Source: Archilochus colubris (taxonomy: Eukaryota; Chordata; Aves; Apodiformes; Trochilidae). Taken from it: a stretch of 64,000 nt of DNA. This document shows positions 1 to 13,400 of this stretch, one piece after another. Where the stretch lies: positions 64,361,810 to 64,425,809 of the forward strand of contig CM041083.1 in NCBI GenBank assembly GCA_023079485.1, in the 5' to 3' direction. Positions within the stretch are counted from its first letter, which is position 1. Every line of letters begins with the position of its first letter. The notes below the pieces were generated by a model that was not told the DNA's origin, searched no databases, and worked only from the letters and a program-made list of their open reading frames with translations. Both the position numbers and the translations under genes were made by a program.

Positions 1-158
1 ACAGCAGAAACCACCATATACTTGCTGCTACAGCCCCCTGAGATGGGGCAGGTGAGGACAGAAAACCAACTGAGAGATCTGTCCAGTACTGAAGACAGGC
101 TGGGCTCAAATTGCTTTCAGAGAAGTCAACATCATCACACTGCAATGGAAAACAAATG

Positions 159-184
159 AAAAAAAAAAAAAAAAAAAAAAAAAA
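159..184 (+). repeat. Poly-A run, 26 bases
   Basis: Uninterrupted run of 26 A. It could be the tail of an old retroposed copy, but no retroposed gene is recognisable just upstream. Confidence 0.9.
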
Positions 185-1995
185 GCCCCTCTTCTGGTAT
201 AAACTTTAGTGTTCTAGTTAAATTCTCCATTCTTCCGCTGTCCCTTACAGGGGACTTGACTTAACTGTTAACAACTGAGCATAAAAAAAACAGGCCTTCT
301 TTAGGGTCACAGGGCTCGACTCAGTTGCCTAAATGTGGGCTCTACTGCCACTTGAGATACCTTGCAGTACCCTGCCCGACCTGCAGCAGCTGGTCCAGAA
401 AGACACGACACCTCCCAAGGGATGATGTCAGAGCCCCACCTGGATAACAGGGATCTCAGGTGGCAGGAGACAATTAGGCAACTTAATCAAGTTCCTTTCT
501 AAAGGGCTAATTGAGAGGACCAGCAGCAATGACTGATGTAATAAGGGAATCTTCATTAGTATTACCAAGGCCTTAGTTAGGCAGGATCAGGAGCTCATCA
601 TGCTCCCGTGCTGTTGTTCTTCTACCCTAGGTCAGGCAGACAGCCTCTGCTCCTGCTGCCTGAAGTTCATGGAGCTCTGCCCAGCCCCTCTTTAGGCCAG
701 GGTTAGCAGTTGCACCCCAGGCCCAGAGGAGCAAGGGCAAGCCCAGGCAAGAGCAGGCATCACTCCACCTGGCAGATTATTCTGCCAGACCCACAAACTC
801 AGACAACATTCATTAGCCTCATCTTTTGGATTATGAAATGCCCCTTGTTTTCTGTAGCGTTTTACATTTTGCCTGGCTGGGCATAAAACAAGCTCCTTCC
901 CAAACAGGCTGTAATGCTTTTAATATTTTAAACATCCCACGCTGGTCTGCTCCCATCTCAAGCACTCAGGTGGACTGGCAGCCAATGCTACCTAAATATC
1001 ATCAACCCTATGACTGCTCACAGAAGTGAATGGTTCAGGCTTATTCAGTCTTGACAGTTTGAATGTGGGATGATTTCAGAGGAGGAGGGACTGAGATTGT
1101 AAATATCTCTTAGACAAATATTGCTGCATCACACACACAATAAAAGGGGGAGATACTTTTAAAACTGCCTTAAAAATCAATCCTGAATGATGGAATCTCT
1201 CTCCAAATGACTGCCACTTGATAGAGCAAGGGGTAAGTTGCTTTGGGTGAATTCTGGCAAGAAGTGGTTGGAATGTAGTCCAGTTTCAGGAGCAAAAGTG
1301 TAATTTAGAAGCTGATCTCTCACTCAGTCTGAATTTACATCAGTGCTGATGAGTGAGCACTGCAGGATCAAAACTGTTTAAGGTCTGGGGGGGGATCTGT
1401 GTCTGGCCCGTATCTGCGTGGTTTGGGTCTAGCATGGCAAGGTACTGCATACCTGTGTTTCCCAGTGACTTCAGGGAAGATGGAGTTCCCCAGCACCTCT
1501 TAAATTCAGGCCCTGGAGCATCATTTCCTGCTCTGATCATCAGCTATAAATGTTGATAAATATAAATGTTTTGCCTTCATTTGAATTGCCCAGAGCTGTA
1601 AAATGACCCTCTCTCAAGTATGAATCAGTCCAGATATAAACCTCCTCTCCCACTCTTCCCTACACTCCCTGCCCACCCTCCGAGCCCTCCCTTGCATCTC
1701 CACCCAAGCCTTTCCCCTGTCTTAGTTCTTTACCTCCTCCCACAATTTTATATCTAGTTTTCATGAACCCACAGAAATGCTTTTGTAAATAATGCTGTAC
1801 AGTTTGTAACCGTCATGTAAGCCTGTCATCAGTGCCAGAGTCCGTCTTGCCCTCTCGCACGTTTTAAAAACAACAGAAGAAAGTTAGAGCGAATGGCCCT
1901 CCAGTGAGCTATAGGGTCAACTCTGTGTGGGACAAATGTATATTCCTGTAAGATTGCATTTTTATCTAAGGAATGATGTTATTTTAAAAATTGCT

Positions 1996-2001
1996 AATAA
2001 A
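1996..2001 (+). terminator. Polyadenylation signal AATAAA (upstream gene)
   Basis: Canonical AATAAA hexamer followed within 30 bases by a T/GT-rich stretch (TTTGTTTAATATTGT, about 2021-2036). It would end the transcript of a + strand gene whose body lies before this window. Confidence 0.45.
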
Positions 2002-2015
2002 TTTCTAAACAATGT

Positions 2016-3329
2016 CCATATTTGTTTAATATTGTAAATGTTATCAGAACTCTTTTGCCACCACTCCCCTCTCTCAGAAGTGATGGAAAAAACAGTTTCC
2101 TGCAGCCCCTTATTTCCCATCACTCGTCCCACAGCCATTCATGGGATTTCTCGTGTATTCAAGGGCCAGCAGAGCAGTCTTGGATGGTCTCAGCCTGCCC
2201 CTTAAACAGTAGCTTAGGAAATCGAATCACAGTTTGTGCTATTGTCACCAGAGAAATTCTGCCATGTCACGGTGCCCAAAGTGTGACTGATGCATACCCA
2301 TGCATTTAACATTTTCTCCAATGGATTATTTTTTAGCAAGCATATGGTAAAAAAAAAATGCTTACAACCTGAATACAGTATAATTAGTATATGCATAAGC
2401 CACGAAGCCAATGGGACGATAGATAGTAACACACTATGCACTTTTCTATTAAACAAATTTGTTTTTCTGTGGTTATCCAGCAACTACGCTGCCGTGGCAG
2501 CTGAGCACTTTGTTTCCTGTTGCAGCACTCTCAGTCTGAGTCTGAGCACACTCAGTCTGAGTGCTTTGGTATACAATCAAGTGAAATAATGTCTAAAGAA
2601 AAAAAAAAAAAAAAGAGTGTTTTTCTTCAATTACATGTTGGGGTTTTGGCTGGTTGGTTGATTGGTTGTTTTGGTTGGGGTTTGGTTTTTTTTTTTTCCT
2701 GACTTGCACGCAAATGTCAGAACTGCAGGCTTTGCTGCTACTATTAATTAGAGATGTCACAAAACGATAAAACCCAGGAAGTGATTAAAGCCTGGGGATG
2801 TCATCAGCGTGGGGCGCTGGGGTGGCAGAACGATGACCAGAAAGCTCGTTACGTCCAGTCTCAGACCAGCCCTCAGTTAGACGTTTGCCACCACAAAACC
2901 CTATGAAACCACCGTGCTCTCGGCTCTCAGTTAAAGCCCAGGAAATAGGTCAGCCTTGCTGAAAAGCTTGCTGAGCTGGAAACACGGCTGAGCTCCCTGA
3001 GGCTGGGCTACAGCTTGGTGTGAAAACCATGAAGTGCAAAACACGGCAAAACTCAGGTGAAAGTCAGCTGCGGGTGTCCTGCGGAGAGAAGAACGGTGCC
3101 AAACCCCGAGTGAAACTGGCGAGACAGCCGAAACACGGTCATCGGGAGCAAGCAAAAGGTTTGCACAGCCCCCTACGAACTGGATACCTTCAGAACAGCC
3201 CGAAAACGGGAAAAACACAGCATTACCCCTATGATGCTTTTTATTGGGTGGCTGCAGCCTGCCGCTGGTGGTGGTTTTTACTGCCGGCAGCATTCACCCA
3301 AAGCTACAGGCGTGTTCCAGGGAGGATGA
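2016..3329. other. Intergenic stretch before IL17RA
   Basis: No gene is seen. It holds the CTCAGTCTGAG repeat, a 15-base A run near 2598 and a T/G-rich stretch at 2635-2700. GC content climbs from about 3050 toward the IL17RA island. Confidence 0.6.
2525..2564. repeat. CTCAGTCTGAG direct repeat with palindrome
   Basis: CTCAGTCTGAG occurs twice with an extra TCTGAG between the copies. The second copy lies in an odd-length palindrome, 2549-2563: seven-base arms CACTCAG / CTGAGTG around one T. It looks like slippage of a short palindromic unit. No gene overlaps it. Confidence 0.75.
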
Positions 3330-4470
3330 GGGCGCAGCCCTCGGCAACCTTTTCGTTTACTCACGGACGTGCAGAACAACCTCAGCTAAATCCTGCTTGG
3401 GCTCCGCAGCCCCGAACTCTGCCCACAGAGCTGTTTCCAGCGGGGCCACACCTCCGGTCAGGGGCGCTCACGGTAACCCGCAGCAGGGCTGTGGAGGCAC
3501 TCGGCCCCCGCCCCAGCTGCAGGACAGAGCAGTCCCGCCCGCTCTTCGCGGCCGCGCCCTCCCACACAAACCAACCGACACAACCGTTAGCCCCAACGGT
3601 CACTTGCGCCGAGAGGGCGGGCCCCTGGGCTGGGCTGGGCCGGACCGCACCGTACCAGGCCGGGCTCCAGCCCCGCTCACCGCCCTGTCCCCCTCAAGCC
3701 CCGCCCGCAGCAGTCTTAGCACCGCCCCGCCGCGGCCCCTCCTCAGGTGAGGGCCGGCCCCGCCCTGCGCCCAGGTCGGAGCCCGGAAGCCCCGAGGCCC
3801 TGGCGGCAGGGCCATGGCGGGCGCGGGGCGGTTGCCTCTATCCTTATCTCTTATCCTCCTCTTCTGCCCCATCCCGCCGGCCGGCGCGGCACTGCGGCTG
3901 CTGCTGGGCGCCGAGCCGCCCTTCACCTGCTCCCAGCCGGTAAGCGTGGAGAGGCTCGGGGGCGCCGGGAATTAGGAGGAGCCGCACGGCAGGCACGGCG
4001 GAATCGGGCAGGACACGGGGCCGGCGGCGTCCCCGCGGCCTCCTTAGCGGGCTGGGCTGGGTTGGGCCGGACGAGGGTTTCACGCTTCCTGCGGTGTTCC
4101 GCGCCGCTGACCCCCGGTCCGCCTTGGGGTTCCAAGGCGCGGCTCGGGGCCGGGTTAGGGACGAGGATCCGGAGGCAGGGGGGCGGCCATTAAGTTGGGA
4201 TGAGGAAGCAACAGCTGCTTCCTCAGGGGCTGAGGCATTGGGCGGGGGTCAGCGTGGTCTCGCCGGGCCGGGGGCGCGGTGCCCCGCTCCCTCCTGAGCG
4301 TGGAGCGGCGGGTGGCTCCGAGGTATCCCTTTCCCCAGTCACCTCGGTCCCAGCCGTGGCCCCGCGTCCGCAGGGGGCCCCGAAGGGCGGAGCCTCGGGA
4401 GACGAACCCTTCGTGGAGGGGTCAGGCTGGCGGCGAGCGCCCGGCCGCGGGAAGGGACCGCAGCTCCCGC
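3330..4470 (+). promoter_or_regulatory. IL17RA: CpG island, IL17RA promoter and first exon
   Basis: GC-rich, CpG-dense sequence that spans the IL17RA start codon and runs into intron 1, whereas the flanks are AT-rich. There is no convincing TATA box, which fits a dispersed CpG-island promoter. The exact transcription start cannot be read from the sequence. Long open frames on both strands here, such as 3020-3943 (+), are products of the low stop density of GC-rich DNA. Confidence 0.7.
3814..3939 (+). CDS. IL17RA: IL17RA coding exon 1 (signal peptide)
   Basis: Encodes residues 1-42: a hydrophobic leader ([19 protein letters not shown]), then the mature N-terminus ending PPFTCSQP, as in human where CSQP precedes the exon 2 joint. 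Donor is GTAAGC, phase 0. Confidence 0.93.
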
Positions 4471-7400
4471 AGCTGTCAGGGGGTGCCCATCGATTACGGT
4501 TCTGGTCCTGCTGCTGACCTCATCCGTGTGTCAAGCTGTGGCCCTGGGTTAAGGACCAGTAACTTGTTTTTGTACAGTTTGTTGTGGCTGAGGCGGGGCC
4601 GTACGTATCGGAGCAGCTGTATATAACGCACATCTGCATCAATTTAATGTTAAACTAGAGTTACAAATACCACAGAATTTGCCTGGCTGTGTGGTAACTG
4701 TCAGGAAACGCCTGTCACTGACATCTGTCGGGGGGAAGGGGCGTGTTGAGTTTTGCTAAAACTGCCTCAAGTTACTGAGCAGGATGTGTGGAGTCTTTGC
4801 TAATAGCTGAAGTTGCCTAATGTTCTGAATGTTTTAACCTGTTCTTTGCAGCTGAGGTCTTTTTAGGAGGAAGCAGGGAATCTCAGCTGAAGGAAAGGGT
4901 AAACAAGCACTCTGTGTACTTGAAATTTTGAAAAGACAGATTTTCATTGCCTTTTCTGTCTGTAAAAGCAGCCAGAAAGGATACAGGTGAAGAGGCGCAG
5001 ATGTGGTGTCTATATAAACAGTGAACTAACCGAACTGAGCTAATGTACCAGCCCAAAGTATGAACTTGTAGCTGGTCTCTGGGGGGGAGTTGGGATTTGT
5101 TGTGGGTGTTGGGGTTTTTTGTTTGTGTGTTTTGCTGTGTTGTTTTTTGTTTTGTTTTTCTAGGATACATGTAAATAGTTTGTAGGAGGGGGGAAGAGAT
5201 GTGTTTTCTGCTTTTTATTTCTGTTACAATAGCAGTGCATGCATAAACATGGCAATGGGAAGTTATCTTCTAATCTAGAAAGTTTTAAATGTCATTATGC
5301 ACTCTCAGTAGTCTAGAGAAGGCAGCTGCAGATGCAGCTAGTCAGATGCAGTTATAGACATATGTAAACCAGAATGTGTCCTTTGGGATGAAAGCTTCTG
5401 TAATCTTTTACCTGTCCATAGTTCCTATCCTTCTTTCCTAACATTTGGCTGTATTTTGGTGTGTTTTACCTGAACTCTGCTCTTGCATGCAGTTCTACTT
5501 GAAGTACTCCCAAAAGGCAGTCCAGGTCTGCAATATTACTTTAGGATGGGCATTGTGGAGTTACAAAATGCAAAATCTTAGCAAAGGGGAAAGAGAACAT
5601 TACAGTATTTCTTAGGCATCTAACAAAACCATGAGTATCCCAAACCTTGTTAGTCATGCAAAGCTTGATAGTAACACATTGTCCTTGAATGCCTGGGCTT
5701 TGACTGACTTTGTCTTCCTATCTGTATCTCTTTTTAGGGAATGTGAACACAGTATCTCACTGAGAGGTTCACTGGTATATCCCCAGTTTTCCCTGAGGAA
5801 ACGTATTGCCCCGCACTCTGGGTGTGCTCATAGATCAGTGAATGTGTAAGCCTGCTGCTGCTGTGGCCTTTTCTTTCAGTAATCCTGTTATCTAAAATGC
5901 AGACAGACTTAAGAAAAACGAGTTGGTTTAAACCTATGAGTGGCCTCCTTGGAAGCAACTGTGAAGCTGCTGACATACATATTAAAAAGTACCAGCAGCT
6001 GAAGTCACTGACAGTTTAAAACGGTTTCCCCTTCCCTTTCTGTTGGTTGCACTGTTTCTGCAGGATGATTCAGTAACCCTTCCAGTGAGTGACTGTGGTG
6101 TGGTTCAAAAGGGAAGCTGTTGCTGAGCTGGTGAGACCCACTTCCTTTTTCTAACCCACTGCACTCACACTGCTTTTCCCAAGCTTCAGAGTAAGTCAGG
6201 GCCTGCAGCTTTTTCAGCAACACATTCATGTGACAGAGGCTGTTTTGGACATGAAGTGTCAGGGAAAGTGTCATACCAGTATCAGTAGACACCTGCAAAT
6301 TGCAAAAGCAGAACTAAATGTTCATTAACATCTTATTAAAATGTCAACAAATGCACTTAGTGGGCCCTATTCTCCACCACTCCATCAAACCTGCTCAGCT
6401 GTAAGGCTGAATAGCACAGCTGCAAATCCAGTTCCTTCTAATAACTATTATTTGAATACATCATCTGCAAGGAGGTGGGGTTCAGGGTTTTTATCTATGC
6501 ACAGGGGAAAAACATCCCACTGTTTAAATACCCATCTGCTAGTTCACCATCAAGTGTTTAATAACTGTGTTCAGTCACTGGGGTGTAAGTGTTTCATGAC
6601 CCAGCATGCCACTTGTCCTAGAGGAGTGCAGTGTTTATAACTTTGCCATTTTTAAAGAACTGGATAGGTGTGCATAGTTTGTTCTTTGAAATCCATCTGC
6701 CAGCTATCACTAAAAATCTGGCAGAGAACCAGTGTATCATCTCTTATGAAGATGAGTGATGGTGGTGCTTGTGAGAAGACTGCTCTTGTCCTCCTTTACT
6801 AATGTGTTCATTGATCAGAAATTGTGTGATGACCAGAAAGGAAGTGATTGTGCCTCTGTACTTTGCATTGGTGAGGCCGTACCTTGGGTACTGTGTTCAG
6901 TTCTGGGCCTCTAACTACGAGAAAGACATTGAGCTGCTGGAGCAGGTTCAGAGAAGGGCAGCCACAATGGTGAAGGTTCTAGAGAAAGCCCTATAAGCAG
7001 AGGCTGAGGGAACTGGGGCTGTTCATTTTGCTGAAGAGGAGGCTGAGGGGAGACCTTATTGCTCTCTACAACTACCTGAAAGGAGATTGTAGTGAGGTGA
7101 GTGTTGGCCTCTTCTCCCAAGTAAATAGCAATAGGACTACAGGAAATGGCCTGAAGTTGCACCAGGCATTAGGAAGAATTTCTTTACTGAAGGAGTAGTC
7201 AGGCACTGGAACAGGCTGCCGAGGGACTTGGTGGAGTCACCATCCCTGGAAGTATTCAAGAAACATGTAGGAGAGGGACTTCAGGACATGCTCTAATTAG
7301 ATTGTTATTTTTTAATTTTGCTTTTCTGGATTGACAGTTGGACCTGGTGATCTTAGAGGTCTTTTCCAGCCGTGGCGATTCTGTAATTCCGTGATTTTTC

Positions 7401-10400
7401 TCATTCCCCTCTGTGGGAACTTTTTGCTGTGTATGATGTTACTGTAAACCATGGTCACACTTAGTTCTGCTAAAATATTTCTAGACTTCTTGGAACAAAA
7501 AGGATTGGTGGTCAAAATAACCAAACTTCAGCATAAAAAGTATTAGTGATCGAAACTATCAAAAATATGATAAATAAAACTTTTAAAATCGGTTTTGTGA
7601 AGAAGATTCAGCTTTTGCATTTGGATTTGATTTTGCTGAGAATTTATGCAAGAACAGGAGAAAAATGTAGCAATGCAGAGAAAAATGCTTAAAAAATAAA
7701 AACACTTTTGTAGAAGATGGTTGTTTCCTATCAGCTTTATTAAGCAAATTGTCTTTTATCAGTTATTCCTGTAACATCTGCATGTCCTATTGATCTCTGC
7801 TTCATTTAACAATGGACACAGGAAAGGGAAACTGTAGTAAACTTCAAATCCGCCAAGCCTCAGAAGATATGTAGAATGGCGCATAGGTGAGAGGCAGATT
7901 TTTGGAAGCTGGAGTCCTTCCCATTCAGCAGCTGCTCTCTAAAGGAAACTTGGATGCTTGCCCAGATCACAGCAGTTTCTTGCTAGTTGCCACAGCATCC
8001 TGCTGGGAAATCTTGGCCTTCTATTAATTTAATAGAATTGTTATGACATGGTGCTGTTAATCAGTTTCCCATTTCTTTCAGATTCCTATGGTTCTCCAAG
8101 GCATATGGTGTGTTCTTTTTTTCAAAAGCAAGAAAAATCTTGGGGAGGAAAAAAAGAGTGAAAGAAGCAGTTGTGTTGCTTTCTGTGAAAATATGCCAAA
8201 TAAACATGTAGAGGTGACTGTGCCTGTCCTGATAATAGTTTTGGGCATCACCTCACAATTGCCTCATTTATGGCACCTGTTCCTGTAGCTTTTCTTGTTA
8301 GGTGTGCAAGGCAATAGGAAAGTGATGGGAAAATAACATCTCAATTTAAGCCCCTTCTATAATAATGTCCAGAGCATGTTGCCTGGCTGTGGTCTCCATC
8401 TTTAGCTTTTCTGAAGAGCTCTTCATCTTTGTTCCTCCCCTTCCGTTTCTCCGCTTGTCTGTTGTGTGTGGACTGACACATCTCAATTCTGTCAGTGCCT
8501 CTAACTTTATGTGGGTAAGCAGAAACAATCACTGTAATTTTATTGCTATGCTGTCATCTAAATTTGTTTTCATTCAAGTAGGGTCTGCTGACCAGAGCTT
8601 TGTTAATGCTTCCTGAATGGGCAAATGCATCAGAAAGTTTTGAGTTGGTTGGATCTTTACAAGGGAAAACCAACAAATATTACCCCTGGTGCCAGTTTGA
8701 GTCAGGAAGTAGTTGACTTATTTTGCTGCAAAACTGACTTGTCTTTTTCTTTAATTACGTCCTGACTCTCAGATATAATTCTATGGATTTACACTATCTT
8801 GATATAAAAAACCATACCCACAGTTTCAGCCCAGCCCAGTTCACCTGGGCAGTACCTAAAAAGGAGATAAGGGTTTTCATGGTGTCTGCTTTCTAGGTAT
8901 CTTTTGGGGTTGTTTATCACTGCCAACATCGTCTTTGTCTTGTCCTCTGTCAGATTTTCTTCCTTATGTGAATAGTGAGGGCTTCTTGGGTGGGCAGATT
9001 TTTCTGGTCATTTTGGGCTGTTAGGTCATCACTACAGCATGTTGGGGACTGGGAAGGGTGTAGGCCAACAATAGAGTTAACGCAGGCTGCCACGTGGTGG
9101 GAGAATGCTTTCCCCACCTTCTTGTGGTAAACCTGTAAATTCTTTACTAACTGTAGAAGCTTAAATCACTCCAATATAGCCAGCTACACATAAAAAAAGA
9201 AAGTTACTGGAATACCAGGTAAACAGGCTAGTGTTTGATAGGAAAAAAATTGACATAGCCCCTTGAAAATCCTGGGTAGAGCTAGGGAATGATGGCACAT
9301 CAGAAAAACTAATATTGTTTGTCCCCACAGAAGCCCAGTGTTTGAAAGGTAAGAGGTATCTTGTCAAGTTTCAGTTCTGAATCCTCATCCACCAACTGAT
9401 GGTTCCTGATTAAGCTCTTGGATTTTTAATGAAAGTCAAAAAGAGCACAGATTCCTCATCAATGTTGGGAGCATCATTGCCAACAGTTCACTTGGGACAA
9501 TAGACCTGGAAGAGGAGAGTATCCATTTATCCACTGTGCTGGTTCATTATTCATATTGATCATAAAAAAGGGAAATGCAGAACTTACTTAACTGTGTCTT
9601 ATTTGCTAATAAGCAGAAACACCAGTACTGAAATGAAAGCAATGTGGCTTCTGCTCTTCAGGCAAATGCCTTATAATTTATATATGGGCTTTGTCATTAT
9701 GCAGTTTACAGTAATTACTGATAACTTCAACCACAGAAGGACAAAATGACTGGATATTAAGGCACAGGTTTTAACAGAAGTCATTATGTTACAAGCCAAA
9801 AAGCCATGGTTAGAAGGCAATTATTTGTCTGTCACAGGCTTACCTCTAGCTGGCAGCTCAGCCCCACACAGCTGCTCACTCTCTCCGTTCAGTAGGATAG
9901 GAAAAGAATTGAAAGAAAATTTGTTGATTAATATAAGGACAGTTTAATAGGTAAAACAAAAGCTGTGCGCGTAAGCAAAGTGAATTAAGGAATTGATTTC
10001 CATCAATGAGCAGATGCTTATTATCCCCAGGGAAGAAGGCTTCATAATCACACATAGCAGTTACTTGGGAAGACAAATGGTGTAACTCCAAATGTCCCCC
10101 CCTTCCTCCTTCTTCCCCCAGCTTTTGTTGTGGAGCACAATGTCTTGTGGTCTGGGGTGTTCCATTAGTCAAGTGTGGTCCGCTGTTCTGGCTGTGTCCC
10201 TTTCTAATTTCTTGTGCACCTCCAGCCAACCTGCTTGGGGGTAGTAGTGCAAGAAATATAAAAGGCCTTTATACTGCATAAGCAGTGCTCAGTTATAACA
10301 TCTCTGTGTTATCAACACTGCTTTGGTCACAAATCAGAAACAGAGCACTGCTGCAAAGAAAATTCATTGCATCCCAGACAAAACCACTTTACCTGTTTAC

Positions 10401-13400
10401 CCAACAGGCCTTGTCAGACCAATTAATTTCCCTAAGGAAGTTCAATGGAGCATTTTAAGTGTTAGGAGTATATTTTTTTAATAGCTTAATCTGCTTTTCC
10501 ATACTCGTAGTTACAAGTAGTATTCTTCCTTTTCAGTGATTGTAGTTTAGCTAGTTTGGATTTGGTTTAATCTGCATTTGCTTCCTTGCTTTCATTATCA
10601 AAAGATCCAGGTTGCAGATGATATGTGGGAGTGTTCTGGGGTGGGAGGGAAGAAAGTTGGATTTGGAAGGTACAAAGTTGCAAAAACATTTCTATTAACT
10701 GCAACCAATTTTTCTTAAGTGTAACAGGATCTAAATACTCAATGGTTGATTTTTCTGTATGTTTGCAATAACTATATGCAGTATAATTGCAAAAGTACAG
10801 TTCATATGAAATCGATGTTTATGTTCAAACTGATTAAGTTGATTCCCTTCCTGTGGCTGATTTGATCTTTTAAGCACACAAAAAAAAAAATTAGTTGCAC
10901 TGATTTTTTTCAATATACCTATATCTGTGATATGTTGGTAAGTCCTGTTGACCTTAACAAGTTGCAGAGAGGTTAAAAACCTTGTTGTCATGCCTTCTCT
11001 GCTAGAATGAATTCTACTGTAGCAAGTGTTACACTAATATCCACCTTTATATGTCAAGACACAGGAAACAAGTGGGAAGAAACCTAGTCCTCACCTTGAG
11101 TTACTAAATCAATGAAAAATTGAGATTTCCTTTATTGCTGGGATTTTGCATCCAATTAACCAAGCAAGCTTACGTGCTTTTTTTTCTGGTGACCATGGGG
11201 TCTTCCTGTGTCAACAAAACATACCTGGGAAAAACTAGGCAGAGCTCATGTAACTTATGGTTGCTTCTTTACATCAGGAAGAAGTCTGATTAATATTTGT
11301 TTATCATAGGTTGTCTTTTATATACTGTTCTAGGAAGTAAAATCACCATGTCCTACATACAAACCTGGTAATTACTAAATGTTTTTTTCTGTGCTTCATA
11401 TGAGGCATCAGGAAAAAGACTGTCCATAACTGATGCAGCTTAGGGTGTCCTGTTTTCTGATCATAAACTTTGTGCAACATTTACTGATGGGTAATTCACA
11501 GAATCACAGAAAGTTAGGGGTTAGAAGGGACCTCAGAAGATCACTGAGTTCAACCTCCCTCCCAGAGCAGGGTCACCTACAGGAGGTCACAGGAGGTGCG
11601 CAGTGCTCCGATCTTGCTGCCTTTAGACTTGGCTAGCCTTGTTCAGTGCTTCTGCTCCATGCTCAGCTAACCTCCTCCTCTGGCTGCTCGAGAGTGAGCT
11701 GAGCATGCATTCAGAAGCTCACCTTTTATTGGCCCCCCAGTCCTGCCTATGCACAGCTGGGGTCAGCCCTACTTGGGCACAGGTGGGCTTAACACAAGCT
11801 CACGCCTCCCACTTTGTAATTAGCAACACCTGATTGCCTCATTTCACTACACCTCGGGCCACCAAGTAAAAGCAAATAGCTGTCTATCCTGTTTCTATTC
11901 AGAGAATAATATTCTTTTTTCTTTCCCCTACAGGATTTAAATTGTCTCGTAAGAAATAGTAAGTAATTTTTTTCTTCATTATGGTTTTCTCATCAGATCA
12001 TATTTTGTTTATTGTTTTGTTTTGTTTTTTAACTGGGTTCATCTGGCAAGTTCTTCCTGTCAGAATTAGAGTTATGTAAAGTGAAGCACTGCTATCATGC
12101 CTTGCTTTGGGAGTTTTTTATTTGGTCCATAATCAGCTCCAACTAAAAGAAAACTGGGAAGTTAAGTCTTTTTCTGGAGAGGGTTTGGGGACTGGGTGGG
12201 TGGAACGCAACCCAGCTTATTTAGTTTCTATTTAAAGCTGGGACAGTCAGTTTTTCAAGAAATGGGAATTTCAGAACAAGTTTGTTGGTAAATACTCATT
12301 GTAAGCCAGTCCTTGAAAAATTACTGTATGAACTGGAAGTTAAAAAGGGGAGCAGATGAGAGCAATTAATATAAAATATTTGGCATCCCTAAATGATACA
12401 ATGAGTTGGAAAAGGAAATTAGTTACTTTAAGTCCAACTGAGCAAATATATTGAATGTATCAGGTGTAAGGGGTCAAGTCTTGGCAATGACATGCATCTG
12501 AAATATTTTATAACTATGGGTAATATTGTTAGAAAAGGCAGAATGTTCTGCATTTGTCCATGGAGGCATCTGGACAGTGCTGCAAAACTCCTTGGCTTTT
12601 CTCTTTTCTTTGCAGTTGTCGTTCTCAGCAGGTTCGTTTTTGCCTCAGTGCCCAACCCTGTATCAGACTGGAACAAGTATTTTTGTAGCCTCAATTTGCA
12701 TGCTAGATCAGGGAGAAGGTTGTGCAGAAAATAACCAGATTTAAAACCTTTTTGTCAAGGAAAGGGATTGTGTGGGATTAGATTGAATCATATTTCCCAC
12801 TGGCAGGCAGCCATTGGAATACAGCCAACATGGTTAAGCCAAACTGCAGCTCTTCCATTAAAATGCAGCCTCATTTGAGTATTTGGTTTAAATTCTGCTG
12901 TATAGTTCTTGCTTTTCTGTTCTTGGGGAAATATGTATTTAGTTTTTTCAGTGCTTAGTGCCCTCTTCTCTCAAAGGTACTGTAATCTTACCAGTTTTTC
13001 TAGAGGTATTTCTAGTAGAATGAGCATTTTAGGGTTGTCTTAATTACTTCCTAAGCCTAAAACCATGCTGTCATAAGAAAGGATAGTGCTCACTTTCCAC
13101 TGTTTCTATCACTGACCTAGCAAAAAAGACCAAAAATGTATTTTGATGGGGAGTTAACTCTGCACTGTGTAATGGCAAACTGCTGGGGGAGGGTGCTGTA
13201 CCCACCTATGTCCCTGACAGTTGATGGCTCCATGCTCCCACTGCTTCCCCTGGAACAGTGCTGATGGTGGTGGGCCTGCAGGCTGAGCTGCTTCCCTGAG
13301 CTCAGCCTGACAGAGTAACGCACGAAGGAAATTAAGAAATCTTTTTTGGCAGATTTTTTTTTTTTTAATGTGAACCAAATCATCACACAACCCTCAGATT

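Larger units (their letters stand above)
1..2015 (+). other. Probable 3' UTR end of an upstream gene (partial)
   Basis: No open frame here resembles a protein. The stretch about 1740-2015 has the look of a terminal 3' UTR: AT-rich, non-repetitive, with TGTA-containing motifs, and ending in an AATAAA at 1996-2001 followed by a T/GT-rich stretch. The upstream gene is not in view and I cannot name it. Alternatively this is plain intergenic sequence with a chance AATAAA. The first 1 kb holds nothing I recognise except the poly-A run at 159-184. Confidence 0.4.
3940..11933 (+). other. IL17RA: IL17RA intron 1 (8.0 kb)
   Basis: GT-AG intron that begins in the CpG island and quickly becomes AT-rich. 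It contains a 0.56-kb CR1 copy (6835-7397) and a CR1 3' fragment (11494-11605). No other coding exon is recognisable in it. 11600-11830 is a more GC-rich, non-coding patch of unknown origin. Confidence 0.8.

Noticed and set aside
3020..3943. 307-codon + strand open frame over the IL17RA promoter
   Set aside because: It lies in a CpG island, has no family resemblance, overlaps the real first exon in another frame and runs past its splice donor.
11600..11830. Possible LTR-like patch in IL17RA intron 1
   Set aside because: GC differs from surroundings, but I see no TG...CA ends, target-site duplication or known LTR words.
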